Positions 7,370 to 17,120 of a stretch of DNA of 27,800 bases are shown here, piece after piece. Under the pieces are notes generated by a model, which was not told the DNA's origin, made no database searches, and worked only from the letters and a program-made list of their open reading frames with translations. Position 1 is the first letter of the stretch. Every line of letters starts with the position of its first letter. This DNA comes from Chara braunii (lineage: Eukaryota; Streptophyta; Charophyceae; Charales; Characeae): contig BFEA01000094.1 of assembly GCA_003427395.1 (NCBI GenBank), positions 171,161 through 198,960 of the forward strand, in the 5' to 3' direction. Position numbers and translations under genes: made by a program.

Positions 7370-8314
7370 CCGCGTGTGCTGCTAGTAAGCGGATGGCTTT
7401 GACCAAGGTCCCACTTGCCGTATCCTCTTTCTCGATGCCCTCATGTGTAAGAGGGGCTCTCGGTGGTGTTCGCGGCACGAGCCTTGGGTGAAACCAGATG
7501 GGGCGTTCTCATGGTACGTGCACAAAGATGACAAAGGGATGAAGGCTCGTCAGTAGACCGCTATGCTGCACAGCCCGCCTGTTCGACCAGCGAAGGGACA
7601 AGTGCTGACACGCGGCGAGCACGCTCGGACGGACTGCAGTCCAGCTGACGTAGTGACTGGACTCTTCTACAGTTGCAGTCTAGGACGTTACTGCTGTGGT
7701 GATGGGCTCCGACAATAGCTACCCGAGCGTGCTGTGAGCACTGGTCCGTAGGAGACCTGGTTGGAGGAAAGCGGGGAGAGGGGCTCGCTTTGCCGTGCAC
7801 CAAGGAAGGGGCAGCGGTCCTCATACTGGCATTTGGCTGCAAGAGACAACAGCACCGCAGGGAAGGACTGCCTGCCAGCGTGCGTGGTCGTTCGATTGAT
7901 AGACACTTGCGGGAGGGGGCGGGTCCCAAAGGTTACACGCGGCTACCTAATGTTGTGCACTAATGCGGACTACCAAATGTGGCAGACTGCCGCATATTGC
8001 TGTGGAGCTAAGACTTGCGGCTGTGTTTTGCCGCCGACTGTGTACTGCTGTTGCTGCCTGTTGGTGACTGGGGGCCGTGTACGAGTTACTGCTGCCGCTG
8101 CGGACTGAGTAGCGACTACTATTGTTGCTATTGGTCATCGCTAAGGAATGTGCCATATTAAAGGGTTGTTGCGGGTTATGGTTGGGCTGAGGAGAGGAGT
8201 CGAGCATTGGGGAGGTAATCAGGCTGGATGAGTAAGGGGGTTGGTGCTGCAATTTGGGAGTTCGTCAGGAGGGGCTACTTCGGCAGTTTGAGTTCGTTGG
8301 CGAAGCAATCAGTT
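7370..8314. other. Unassigned region before element A
   Basis: Two minus-strand frames (7561-7929, 122 codons; 7947-8252, 101 codons, rich in S, N, Q) lack recognisable domains, and I do not call them genes. Short strong hairpins occur, for example ATGCGG with GCCGCAT near 7971-7996 and GCGGC with GCCGC near 8016-8034. GCTGTTGCTG-type sequence recurs upstream of element B (21160-21240), so this may be part of element A. Confidence 0.4.
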
Positions 8315-8576
8315 GGCTGCCATTGCGGGGCCCTCAGGCGAGCCAAGATATCAAGGCCCTCTCCTGCGAGTCTGAGAGCACCCCTCTTGTATCTGAGAGT
8401 CTCAAACCTTCTTCTTCTATCCCTCTTTACTCTAAGTCTAGTCCTGATCTGAGGGGAAGGCGGCAGGCGGGATTGCAACCCGTAGGACCGCATCAAGACT
8501 CTGTGGGGAGTCAACCCACCGATTGTGGGAGCTCTACCGGAACTCCGAGTCAGGCGGAGTTCTGGAGGCAGGGAAC
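8315..8576 (+). repeat. Element A, conserved leading block
   Basis: Collinear with 21630-21885 in element B over about 260 bp. Shared islands in order are GGCTGCCATTGC / GGCTGGCATTGC, AAGGCCCTCTCC, GGATTGCAACCC, TGCATCAAG or CGCATCAAG, GTGGGAGCTCTA and TTCTGGAGGCAGGGAAC. Several short palindromes are visible, including GAACTCC (8540) with GGAGTTC (8556) and CCCAC with GTGGG near 8515-8529. An open frame (8254-8586) spans it, but the frame is not conserved in B, so I treat the block as non-coding. Confidence 0.7.
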
Positions 8577-10700
8577 AAATAGGTAACTATTGTTTTCCCT
8601 CTATAAACCCAGACTATAGCCCCTGCCTGTATCACCCATTGCATCGCTGACTGATTATATGGAGTGCAACCCTACTTATTTTTAATTTGACTTTCAAGAG
8701 ACTGAACAAGACTAAGTAAATGAATATTTGTTAAGTTTCAATTTCAACCTTCTTTTGATTGTGTGAATTCAGATTGCTAAAAGGAATTGCATCTGGGGAA
8801 AGGCAGGATGGAGGGTTATTTTGCTTGATGGTTGGCTGGGTTATTAAGGATGGGAGGTTCCCATAAGTTTGGGGAGACCCAGTGCTTTGTTTATTTTGGT
8901 TTGCATGGAGCGTCAGACCCTTCTATAAGTTTAGGGGGTCAGATTGCTCTGGAGGCTGAAATGTCCCCATAAGTTTGGGGAGACCTAGTGCTATGACTTG
9001 CATGGAGGGTCAGGCTGTTCTGTAAGTTCAGGTGGCCTGACTGCTCTGACTTGTGAAGGGTCTGATTGTGCCTGAATTTCAGGGACTCGGGGCATTCAAT
9101 AAGTTTTTGTGTCTTAAGTTATCTTGTTTTCACTGGGGTTTTATCTGTTTCTTTGGTTTCTGAATGAGGAGGTCTGAGCTGTTCTATAAGTTTAGGTGAC
9201 TCAGCCTCTTCCTGCTTTTTATTCTCAAGAAGTAATCTTGGCAAAGGGCAGACCCTTCTTTAAGTTCAGGGGGTCTGACTCGATGTCACACACATGATGA
9301 ATCAGAGAGAAATGAAATTGGCAGAGAGTTAAACCCTTCTGTAAGTTCAAGGGGTCTGGCTCAAAGCCTCGCACATGTTGGAACCCAATGGTTATAACTT
9401 GGCTATACTCTACTACTATTCTATTTAAGAACGAGCTAATCAGACTGTTCTATGAGTTTAGGCGGTCTGACTATAGCCGTATCACAACTTGAAGAGAGTA
9501 TAACTAAGAATAAAACTGGTGGTAAACTGGGGCAGACTGAGCTTAAGTTAGTTCAGTCATATGCAGCCTTAGAAGACAAAGGTGAAGACAAGTATATATA
9601 ACTTGGATACTTTAAACAGTTTACGGCGACTAGAGTGGTCTAGTCATGTGCCCAAAGAAGAAAAAAGTAGTTGCGCCCTCTGTTTGTGTATATTTGGCCA
9701 AGTCAGAACGCTCTATAAGTTTAGGTATTCTGACTCTAGGCCTGGCTAAGTTGGGCGCGCTCTGTAAGTTCAGGCGACCTGGCCTATGCCTTATGTAAAG
9801 ATGGGTATAAAGGGTTAAATCATTGAGAGATCATGAACTATTGTTTGTTCGGGTTGACTTGGGGCTGGTGAGAGTACTTACCTTTGTGGTCTGGCTTGCA
9901 TGTGACTAAGTGAGGCCACTACTTAGTCTGAGTTTCAGGTTGATAGGTAGTTGCTTTTGTTGCTCGCTACGTGCTAGAGCCATAGGAGTTAGTGTCAATT
10001 CCTACATTTTCTGTAATAATTTTTTTACTTAGGTAAATTATTGCATTTTCTGAGACCTTTTCTTATACTTGGCTTTGTATAAATCTTGGCAAGCTACTTT
10101 CTCTACGGGAAGCGCTGCCAAAATTTCTTCAAAATCCAAGAAGTTAGTAAAATTTTGACTTGTCAAAAGTCCGACTTTGTCTTTTTTTATATCTGGCTTA
10201 GTAAAAATCTGAAAAGTCTCCTTTTCTAAAGGGAGTGCTGCCCAAATTTTCGCTAATTTAGGGAGTTAGGCAAAATTGGACTTTGAGAAGTCAAAGTTAC
10301 CTTCAAATTTTGGACTTAGTCTTGTATAAATTTTGGGATAGCACCTTTTTAAAGGGAGTGCTGCCGAAATTTCTGCAAAACTAAGGAGTTGGTTAAATTT
10401 TGTTTAAGTTGAACTCCAGTCGTTTTTTGAGTTCATATCTGACTTAGTGTAAATCTGGGAAGTCTCCCTTTCTAAAGGGAGTGTTGCCCAAATTTTTACT
10501 AATTCAGGGAGTTAGACAAAATTGGACTTTTCAAAATTAAAGTTTATTTTTGCTTTCATATTTGAACTTATATAAATTATGGAAAGGCACTTCTCCTACG
10601 GGGAGCGCTGCCAAAATTTTCTTAGTTTAAAGGAGATCGATTATATTTTTTGACAGGTGGCGATTTTGATAGTCCACTCTGAATGGGGGAGATTTTATCA
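8577..10700 (+). ncRNA. Element A, non-coding body with hairpin arrays
   Basis: No open frame of note in any phase. From 8856 to about 9770 there are about ten hairpins whose loop is related to TTCTATAAGTTTAGG while the stems differ. Examples are GTCAGGC/GCCTGAC (9009, 9035), CAGACCC/GGGTCTG (9249, 9271), TCAGACTG/CGGTCTGA (9440, 9463) and AGTCAGAA/TTCTGACT (9701, 9728). From 10070 to 10620 five larger stem-loops recur every 120-124 bp with the theme CTCCCTTT and AAAGGGAGTGCTGCC. Just after these comes GAATGGGGGAGATTTTATCATG, cut here as GGGGGAGATTTTATCATG, which resembles a polypurine tract and has a counterpart in element B. The layout resembles a LARD-type non-autonomous retroelement; strand is inferred from that purine tract. 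Confidence 0.5.
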
Positions 10701-11420
10701 TGTTGCGTAAAGGTAGGCTCAGATATAGTTAACTAGGATGGCTTGGTTAAAGATCACGATATGGGGACTGTTCTTCATGAGCTTATAGGTTCAGCCTGGG
10801 ATATTGACCTGTCATGTGTTACAGACCCTCTTGATTGTTTGATTCAAGATCCGGACTAGATTCAGCTTGATCCCTTGAGGATCATCATTTGTTATCACTG
10901 ATAACAGGTCGGTTGCCGATTCGTCGGTTTACAACTCAATTCCAACTTACCCTCCACACCCAACCTAAAAAGTTATAGCCCTGGTGAATTTCATTGTTTC
11001 ATTAAGGTTTCACCCAGACTTTTATTGAATGGTCATTCAACAAAGGTACTGAGTATTTAATTAAGGTTGGTTGGACAGGAGGTTGGGGTTTGCATAGCTA
11101 AAGCAAGGGGTATGAGTGTGAAGATCGGTTGGGGTTGACTCCGTGTAATACGTAGGCTGTTGTTTGACACTCTGATGTGATTGCAGGTATGTGTTGTGAC
11201 TTAAATCCCGGATTTGGTTGACTGCGATCACATATATACGCATGGTTGTGAGGGACCCGAATGAGACTGTGAGAAGTGATCGTTACATACTTATCATTTT
11301 ATACACGTATATATGGGTGTACCTGGGGTGAATGTCTGAATGGGTTAAGGGGCCCCGTACTAAAGCCTACTAAGAGGTTAGGACTGAGAGGCATAGGGAA
11401 GACCCTCCCTTTTATTTGTT
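10700..11420. other. Unassigned, A/T-rich
   Basis: No gene recognised. The hairpin GTTATC-ACT-GATAAC lies near 10889-10903. If element A is an LTR-type element, this stretch could contain its 3' end, but I found no long direct repeat to define an LTR. Confidence 0.4.
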
Positions 11421-11660
11421 TTGCTTCTTGAGGATTTTCTTAGTCGGACGTTGGTCCTGAGCCGGGATTCAAGGTCCTTGTTCAGGACATTCCAAGCCTT
11501 AGACTCTGCAGGGGAGGAATTTTCCCTCGCGCAGAGCCTAATTGCTTTGCCCATCGAGGCACCCCACCCGGAAGGCGGAAATGTCGCGAGGGCCGAACGG
11601 CATGTCTTTCAGCCATACAATATCGTGTGGGGTAACCCTTCACGATATAGTCCTTCAGCC
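11420..11660. other. Cluster of three strong hairpins
   Basis: In order: GTCCTGA (11454) with TCAGGAC (11482); CTCTGC (11504) with GCAGAG (11531), with an inner GGGGA/TTCCC; and ATATCGTG (11620) with CACGATAT (11641), with an inner GGG-TAA-CCC. All outer stems are perfect over 6 to 8 bp. The 132-codon frame at 11542-11940 is not recognised as a protein. Confidence 0.5.
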
Positions 11661-11726
11661 ATTCAATATAGCGAGGCCGGAACCACGATTACCACGTATG
11701 GTTTACATCGTTGGTTGGTATGAGAC

Positions 11727-12370
11727 TGACCCGCAGCTGCGCGGCTTTATATTAGAATCCCGCGCGCGACGTTTCGCCGCCCTAGTGTTTAACAGTTATG
11801 GGATCAAAAAGGGACTCGCACATACGTGCGAACGCTTGGGATTACTACAGGTCGCTGACACTACCCAAAAGGGGAAGGTGCCTCAAAATTTTGTTTTTTT
11901 TTTTGATAAAGAGGACCTTCGGTCTGTTCGTGCTTTTTAAGATTTATAGTTGGACGTTGTAGTCCGTGGCAGCCGTAAAAGTCAAACCCCTTGACTTTTG
12001 CATAGGCCTGTTGTAGGACTCATCTCCAGGGCCGCAAGAAACGACTGTCACCACAAGTATGGACCTGTGTACCACCCGCTCTGCACAGAGTGCAGAAGAG
12101 GGTGTGTGGTCTTCAACCGCGCTTAGCGATTGTCTAGCGTCGAGAGACTAACCCTCAAGGCGCATGTCAGCCGACACTTGAGTGTTGAATGCGACCCTCG
12201 AGATTAATGAGGATCGCATGAGTATGGGTACTATATAGTACGCCATCATTGCGACGACTTGCGTACGCTTGCATTGCGAGTCGATATGAGTTAGCCCTGC
12301 GTCCACGCAGTTCTATATTAAGTCCCGCGCGCAACGCCCATCCGATTTCCGTGTCGGAAAGTTATGGGAC
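11727..12370. repeat. Diverged direct repeat, copies 567 bp apart
   Basis: About 77 bp at 11727-11803 align with 12294-12370. Shared sequence includes TATATTA-AGTCCCGCGCGC-AACG in the second copy against TATATTAGAATCCCGCGCGC in the first, and AGTTATGGGA near the end. The first stem differs yet pairs in both: CCGC-AGCT-GCGCGG in the first, CTGCGT-CC-ACGCAG in the second. Between the copies are more hairpins, for example CTGCAC-AGA-GTGCAG near 12083 and CGACTTGC/GCGAGTCG near 12255. Confidence 0.6.
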
Positions 12371-12399
12371 GGCTACCGAGGGGCTAGGAGCGTTGTCGC

Positions 12400-13085
12400 G
12401 TTGTTTGTGTTATGTCGTTCTGTGTGTATGTGTGTTCGTAAAGTGGAGTGCGCGTGGTGTGTGGGATGCGTCCTAGTCGACCGACGATGAGTTGCGATTG
12501 GGACTTCAGCTCCCCAAGATGTCGGTTCGCGTGCGGGTCCGATAGAGGCGTATTACCGCGCGTACCCTCTATGCTACAGCGAACGAGAAACGCCCTCGGC
12601 TGGTCCACCTCTGTGATTGCAACTGATTAGCTTTCGTACTGTAGACTGGTAGCTCGGCGGGGATACGCCCACCGAAGGGAGGTGACAACTCCCGTAAGGT
12701 GGATTTCAGTCGTGCCTCGCGTAGGCCCTATCCTGTCGTAGGGGCTCGCGAGAGGTATGGCTAGCGCACTCGGCTGGAGCGGCTTGTGGAAGCTCCATGA
12801 ATATTGCGACGGAGGGTTATAAACCAACCCCGGCGTGACGCGGCCGGGAGGGTCCCGTGCTGCCCTGGTGCGGTGCCGGACCGATGCGCTCGACAACAGT
12901 GAAGCTCGGCTTGGTCAGGCTTACATCGAACTCACCCGTTGCGGCCAAATTATGGGTGGACAGTGCATCAAAGGAGGGAGGTGAGGCCAGTAAGGCAACC
13001 TGACGGAAAAGAAGGGTGAACAGCAGGACGAGGTCGTGACATGGCGAAAGGAAATGGAAAATGTGGAGATGCAGGTGTCCGCGTT
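12400..13085. other. Unassigned, GC-rich
   Basis: No gene recognised. Short overlapping frames on both strands (75-100 codons) show no domain. A GGAGC/GCTCC hairpin lies near 12776-12796. Confidence 0.4.
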
Positions 13086-13345
13086 CTGGCGGAAGATTCA
13101 TTTTTGACTTTTTGCACAAGTAGTGGGGTGGGGATTATAGCCGCCCACTGTAAGTTGTCCCCGTAAATCTTCCTTGTAGGTGATAGCCTTTCTTTTCAAC
13201 ACCACGTCGTCATGAGAGGGAGGTGTTACTCCTTATGATCTGGTTACTCCTCGTGGCCATGGTGGTTCGTCACTTAGTCCCGAACGTGGTGTCCGTGCGT
13301 GTTGTGTTCCTTGGTCGTGATAGTAGTTGTGACAACTATCGTTGC
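13085..13345. repeat. Hairpin-rich repeat C, copy 1
   Basis: Aligns with 19720-19960 through GTTCTGGCGGAAGATTCATT against GTTCCGGCGGAATATTCATT, then TTTTGCAC in both. Stems inside this copy are AGTGGG/CCCACT (about 13121), AACACC (13198) with GGTGTT (13222), and GATAGT (13319) with ACTATC (13335). The other copy has different but equally good stems at similar relative positions. No coding capacity recognised. Confidence 0.5.
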
Positions 13346-13349
13346 CCTG

Positions 13350-13940
13350 TGGTTTGCTGATAGCGGTGCGACGGTCGTGCCTTGATGTATTCAAGATTTT
13401 TACCCCGACGAACTAAGTTCCTAACCTGGTCGGATTGACGACCGAATGCAATTATGTGTTGAGGACTACACTTACAAAGAAAGAAGAGATGAGGAGGAAG
13501 TGGTAAGGGCACGAACCTGGTCACAATAGTGATCTGCATGGTTGACGTCGACATAAGTTTCGGCTTGTGGCTTATGTCAGTAGGTTGCTCCCTACTCGTT
13601 TTGGTTAGGACAAAGTAGTCGTATGACTGTGGTAGTTGTAGAGTTAATAAGTGCAACACCATCACTCCTGGGGTGGCTCCATCTATTGATGGGAGCAACA
13701 CCTGATGGAAATTGGGTCTAGCATCCCGAAACCAATGAAGTTGATTGTTTGTTCGCAGCCCTAAGGTTGCAGTATAGTGGGCTTCGACATCTGTGTCAAG
13801 GTGTCACATTTTTTGCGGCGGGCGACCAGGACGCAAAGTGGGTTTTTAGGGGGCAAAAAAAATTGGGGGACCGGTCCTTGGCGAAATTTCGGGCTACCTA
13901 CAGCTGCCTCTGGTAGAACCGAGACTTTTGGAAAAAGGGA
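13350..13940. other. Unassigned
   Basis: No feature recognised except GGACCGGTCC at 13868, which recurs at 13990 in the 48-bp repeat that follows. Confidence 0.4.
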
Positions 13941-13945
13941 GGACC

Positions 13946-14032
13946 GACCCTCGGATGGAAGTGGACCGCAAAAAGAAGTGGGGGCGTTGGACCGGTCCTC
14001 ATGTGGAAGCGGACCCTAAAAAGAAGTGAGGG
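13946..14032. repeat. 48-bp tandem repeat, two diverged copies
   Basis: ATGGAAGTGGACCGCAAAAA (near 13955) and GTGGAAGCGGACCCTAAAAA (near 14002) are each followed by GAAGTG and a G-run. The units start 48 bp apart. Confidence 0.75.
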
Positions 14033-14039
14033 CATGTGA

Positions 14040-15120
14040 ACTGCAAAAAGGTTGTCAGACCCAAGCGTGAAGGCCATATTATAAAAACAGGAAGTTTGCG
14101 CCAGACATTTTGCAAGAGGCAACTTTGGAGATTTTCTGTGCTCGGAGAAATTCACAGCCGTCCCCTTTTTCAAGAAAAGGAACGTCACGAAATGAAAACG
14201 TATCTCCCGCCAAAAGGCGGGTTGGTTCATTTACCGTAACTCCGAAATTGTCCTCCCCCACCCATTTCGCCTAATGCATCGCCCAATTCAAGGTCCGACG
14301 CACTACTCTCAACCGCGCACGCAATCCCCCGCCACTACCCTCGTTTATCTGAGCAAAACCGAATGTGTCTTCCACTAGATCATGGAAAGATACACTACCC
14401 ATCTCTCTCCCGCACTACCGGTCTCTTTTCGAGCCAAAACTAACAATCTCCCTCACAATCTAACATCACCATCCTACTCGCCTTGCCTCCACGCCCCAGT
14501 TTCAACTCTCCCTCCACTCGATTCTGTCATGAGTCGAGTGATATCCCGTTTCTTCACTCCGCCTTCTCTCCTCCCGCCATAGCCCGACGCACGAGCTTTC
14601 GTGCTAACCTCCGAAATGACCAACCCACCTATAAAACTAAGTCCAGATTCAGTTCCGCCCGGGCCCTAAAGGCCAAGGTCACCCTTCCACCCACCCGACC
14701 CTGTTAAGTGTCGAAGGGCCGCCAACTTTCTCATCCCCATAGCCAATTCCCTTTCTCCGCTTCGCCACACTGTTTCCCGAATGAACCTGGCGCTGGATCC
14801 CGTCCAGGGTCAGCCCCCTTTCCTTCTACCACTGCGCCTCACTGCCCTGCGCACGCACCTGACGCAGAGATCCCCTTCGGGTTCACTCCCTCTCTCATGC
14901 TGCACGCCGGCCCGACCATCGCCCCGCAGTCCAGACTCAGTGTGGTGCTTCTCCCCCCCCTCCGTAGTCGTCAACCCGTACTCTAACGCACCTCGACAGA
15001 GCAACGTGGCCGCGGCCGAAACACACCGCCGGGTGACACTCAGACAGGTCAAACCGAAAAGGCGGAAGGCCGCCCCCGCTTTGTACACCTCAGCCTTGCG
15101 CGGGGGCCATGCCAGTCTTC
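14040..15120. other. Unassigned, C-rich on plus strand
   Basis: No gene or repeat recognised. The hairpin CCCGCC-AAAA-GGCGGG lies near 14207-14222. Several frames of 60-130 codons overlap on both strands without domains; most reflect pyrimidine bias. Confidence 0.4.
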
Positions 15121-15125
15121 TCTGT

Positions 15126-15620
15126 ATCGTTCCAATTTTAACAGACGTCCCGAAGGACTTTTCCTAACGGCTGGCGCCTCGCGGCGCTTCCAAAGGCCAT
15201 CCGCCCCCCCCCCCCGCCTGCCATCTGCTCCCACTAGCCCTCCTCCTCCTCCTCCTCCTCCTCCTCCTCCTCCCCCTCCCCCCCCCCCCCCCTGTGCCCG
15301 GTCCCGCCCCCCCCCCCCCCCCCCCCCCCTGACCTTTTCCTAGCCTTATCGCACCCGCATCCATTTCCTTTTCTCGTCCGGGTTCACTCTCGGACTTATA
15401 AAAACCCTGCAGTGGCCGAGCTGGCCACCCCAGCCCCCTGCGTCCGATCACACAGTCGTGCGGCATACCGTCACGGCGGTATTAACCGCAAGCTCTTCGG
15501 CAATGCCCAGGTGGGCTCCCCCTGGCCGTCGCTCTGCATCTAAGTCCCATCATCCGAAGTCAACCCGGGTTTGTATTTTCAACAGTTCGTGGGGGTGTTG
15601 CTACTGTGTTTTAGCGTCCA
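15126..15620 (-). repeat. Composite repeat, W segment, copy 1
   Basis: Two islands are shared with 17537-17700: CGTTCCAATTTTAACAGACG then TCCCGAAGGACTT (15128-15161), and GGTTTGTATTTTCAACAGTT (15567). In both places the segment lies 150-250 bp from a tRNA-like head in the same orientation, so it seems to belong to one larger element. The hairpin GTGGCC-GAGCT-GGCCAC is at about 15412-15428. A TATA-like ACTTATAAAAACCC lies at about 15393. Confidence 0.5.
15196..15330. repeat. Poly(C) and (CTC)n low-complexity tract
   Basis: Runs of C at about 15204-15216, 15278-15292 and 15306-15329 flank a (CTC)n array at about 15237-15270. The minus strand therefore has multiple long G-runs able to form G-quadruplexes. 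Run lengths are prone to sequencing error. Confidence 0.95.
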
Positions 15621-15664
15621 CGTACGGGCGTTATAATACTAATAACTAAATAAAATTAGACATA

Positions 15665-15721
15665 ATATATATATATATATATATCGTCACAAACAGATAT
15701 ATATATATATATATATATATT

Positions 15722-15757
<36 letters not shown>

Positions 15758-15760
15758 TAT
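15665..15760. repeat. (TA)n, embedded TCGTCACAAACAG, and (GA)n
   Basis: Two (TA)n runs are separated by TCGTCACAAACAG, the same sequence that edges the hammerhead-like modules at 1328 and 1417. A (GA)n run follows. The motif is thus tied to TA repeats even 14 kb away from the main cluster. Confidence 0.85.
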
Positions 15761-15769
15761 AAAGCAGGC

Positions 15770-16000
15770 GGCAGTCGGGCAGGGACCACGACACCCCTCT
15801 CAGCCTGCCCGTCAGCCCCACGCTCGGCCCCGCGGCAGCAAAAGGCTAGGAGGATAGTCCCACAGGCCCATCAACCCCTCAAGCCTTTTCGCCACGCTCC
15901 CTCCGCTCCCTTGCCGCATACTGCCAGTGTTGGCTTCGATCCCTGCGTTTGTTGCGTACCAGTCCAGTGCTGTAACTTATAGCGCTAAGCCCAAGCCTGG
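15770..16000 (-). mobile_element. tRNA-derived SINE-like element, copy 1
   Basis: On the minus strand an A-box-like TAGCGCTATAAG (15976-15987) is followed 45 bp on by a B-box-like GGATCGAAGCC (15932-15942). RNA polymerase III promoters of tRNA genes and SINEs use these boxes. The body contains a hairpin whose outer stem AAAAGGCT/AGCCTTTT encloses GGATAGTCCCACAGG; related hairpins with other stem sequences occur in copies 2 and 3. The 3' side runs into GA/TA repeats. It is not an intact tRNA: I cannot fold a complete acceptor stem. Confidence 0.6.
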
Positions 16001-16259
16001 TACCAGCAGGCCTGACTCACCTTATTAAGAGGTAGCGCACGACCCTTGGGGCCAAGGAAACGCCCTATGTCGTTTCCCGGCCCACACTCGCACAGAGGAC
16101 CACCCAAACTCACGTCGGCCTACCGGTCTCGCCGCGGCTACCCGTCCTTGGCCAAATCCATCAGGTCCCATAATCTGGATTTCCGTGTAAGTCCATACAG
16201 GCTCATTGAACCGTCCACCGTACCACGTGGAACTAGAGAAAAAAATGCCCATAGGTTAG

Positions 16260-16560
16260 TCAGTTTAATCAAAACAAACAATCTGTTATAATGAAGCACG
16301 GCGACCGGAATCCATGCCGCATCTTCGATTGCGATCAAAGAGAGAAAAAATCACGCGCGTCTCAAACCTGCGCGCCCACACACTCTCCAATCCTACATGT
16401 TACCGCCGAATCTTTAGTCCGCGAACCCCTGCAACTCGTGGGGTCTTCCCACTAGTTATGAACCGACCCATTTCTCTGTCAACTGCAAAACCCGAGTGCG
16501 AGTACCCTTGTAAGGGTATTCGCACCGACACCGTGTGTACGAACATTGTCGTGGTGACGA
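16260..16560. repeat. Composite repeat, Z segment, copy 1
   Basis: Shares with 18890-19140 the islands CGCGTCTCAAACCTGCGCGC / CGCGCCTCAAAATTGCGCCC, CCACACACTCTCCA / CCACATACTCTCTA, and a hairpin TACCCTT-GT-AAGGGTA (16505). Here the hairpin is extended by GTGCGA/TCGCAC. A weaker third copy is at 25965-26110. In each case Z lies about 500-590 bp from a tRNA-like head. Confidence 0.55.
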
Positions 16561-17115
16561 CGAGCACAAGCGGCCACGATAAACAGAAAGAGCGGGACCT
16601 CAACAACGATGAACACCCCTCGGTTCAGATGATGGATGCCCCGACGCTGATGATGATCCCAACGATCCTAATGATGATCCCAACGATCTTGATGATGGCG
16701 AGGATTAGTGCAGAAACATGAGGATGATGAAGACAACCACGAGGATCACGCTGATGAAGAACGTGGCTACCACAAGGTCACGGATATCATCGCAAGCATA
16801 ACCACCGCGAAAGGACGGGCAACTCCATGAGAACAATCGCTGTATTTGCGAGGCGGGCGACCAGGTGACTCTTTCTCCTCGTTCTTGACCTCCCGCTCCC
16901 TTCCTTCGTCAGGATGAGTAACGCACCTGCCAATGGGTAGGTATCTTCCCTCATGAATGCCTCATGCTACTTCCATCGACGGATGAACAAAATCGTATTG
17001 AATCTTCCGCCAGATTGCGGAAAAAGGTACGTGTCGAGTTGAACCAGTTTGGCCCGCAGCCCGACTATTAGTTCATCCCGCATTGCCAATTTTTCAACGG
17101 TGAGTACTTCTTTCT
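16560..17115. other. Unassigned, with a 21-bp duplication
   Basis: CTGATGATGATCCCAACGAT (16647) and CTAATGATGATCCCAACGAT (16668) form a 21-bp tandem pair. GAT/GAA-rich sequence to about 16780 could encode acidic peptide, but every frame is broken within 60 codons. No gene called. Confidence 0.5.
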
Positions 17116-17118
17116 TTC

Positions 17119-17120
17119 TT

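Noticed and set aside
7561-8252. Two adjacent minus-strand frames of 122 and 101 codons
   Set aside because: No recognisable domain, not joined by clear splice signals, and the region may belong to element A.
8254-8586. 110-codon plus-strand frame across the conserved block of element A
   Set aside because: The homologous block in element B has indels that change the frame, so the conservation is at the nucleotide rather than the protein level.
10640-10700. Primer-binding site or LTR boundary near GGTGGCGATTTTGATAG
   Set aside because: Resemblance to a retrotransposon primer-binding site is slight, and no matching LTR or tRNA complement could be confirmed.
11542-11940. 132-codon plus-strand frame
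   Set aside because: No domain, and it overlaps a perfect 8-bp hairpin and a direct repeat, which explain the sequence better.
15932-15987. An intact tRNA gene
   Set aside because: A and B boxes are present, but I cannot form a full acceptor stem or a convincing anticodon arm, and the four copies are too diverged for functional tRNAs.
16620-16830. Acidic D/E-rich peptide segments resembling a coding remnant
   Set aside because: Acidic stretches occur in two different frames, both interrupted by stops, and stem from GATGAT repeats.
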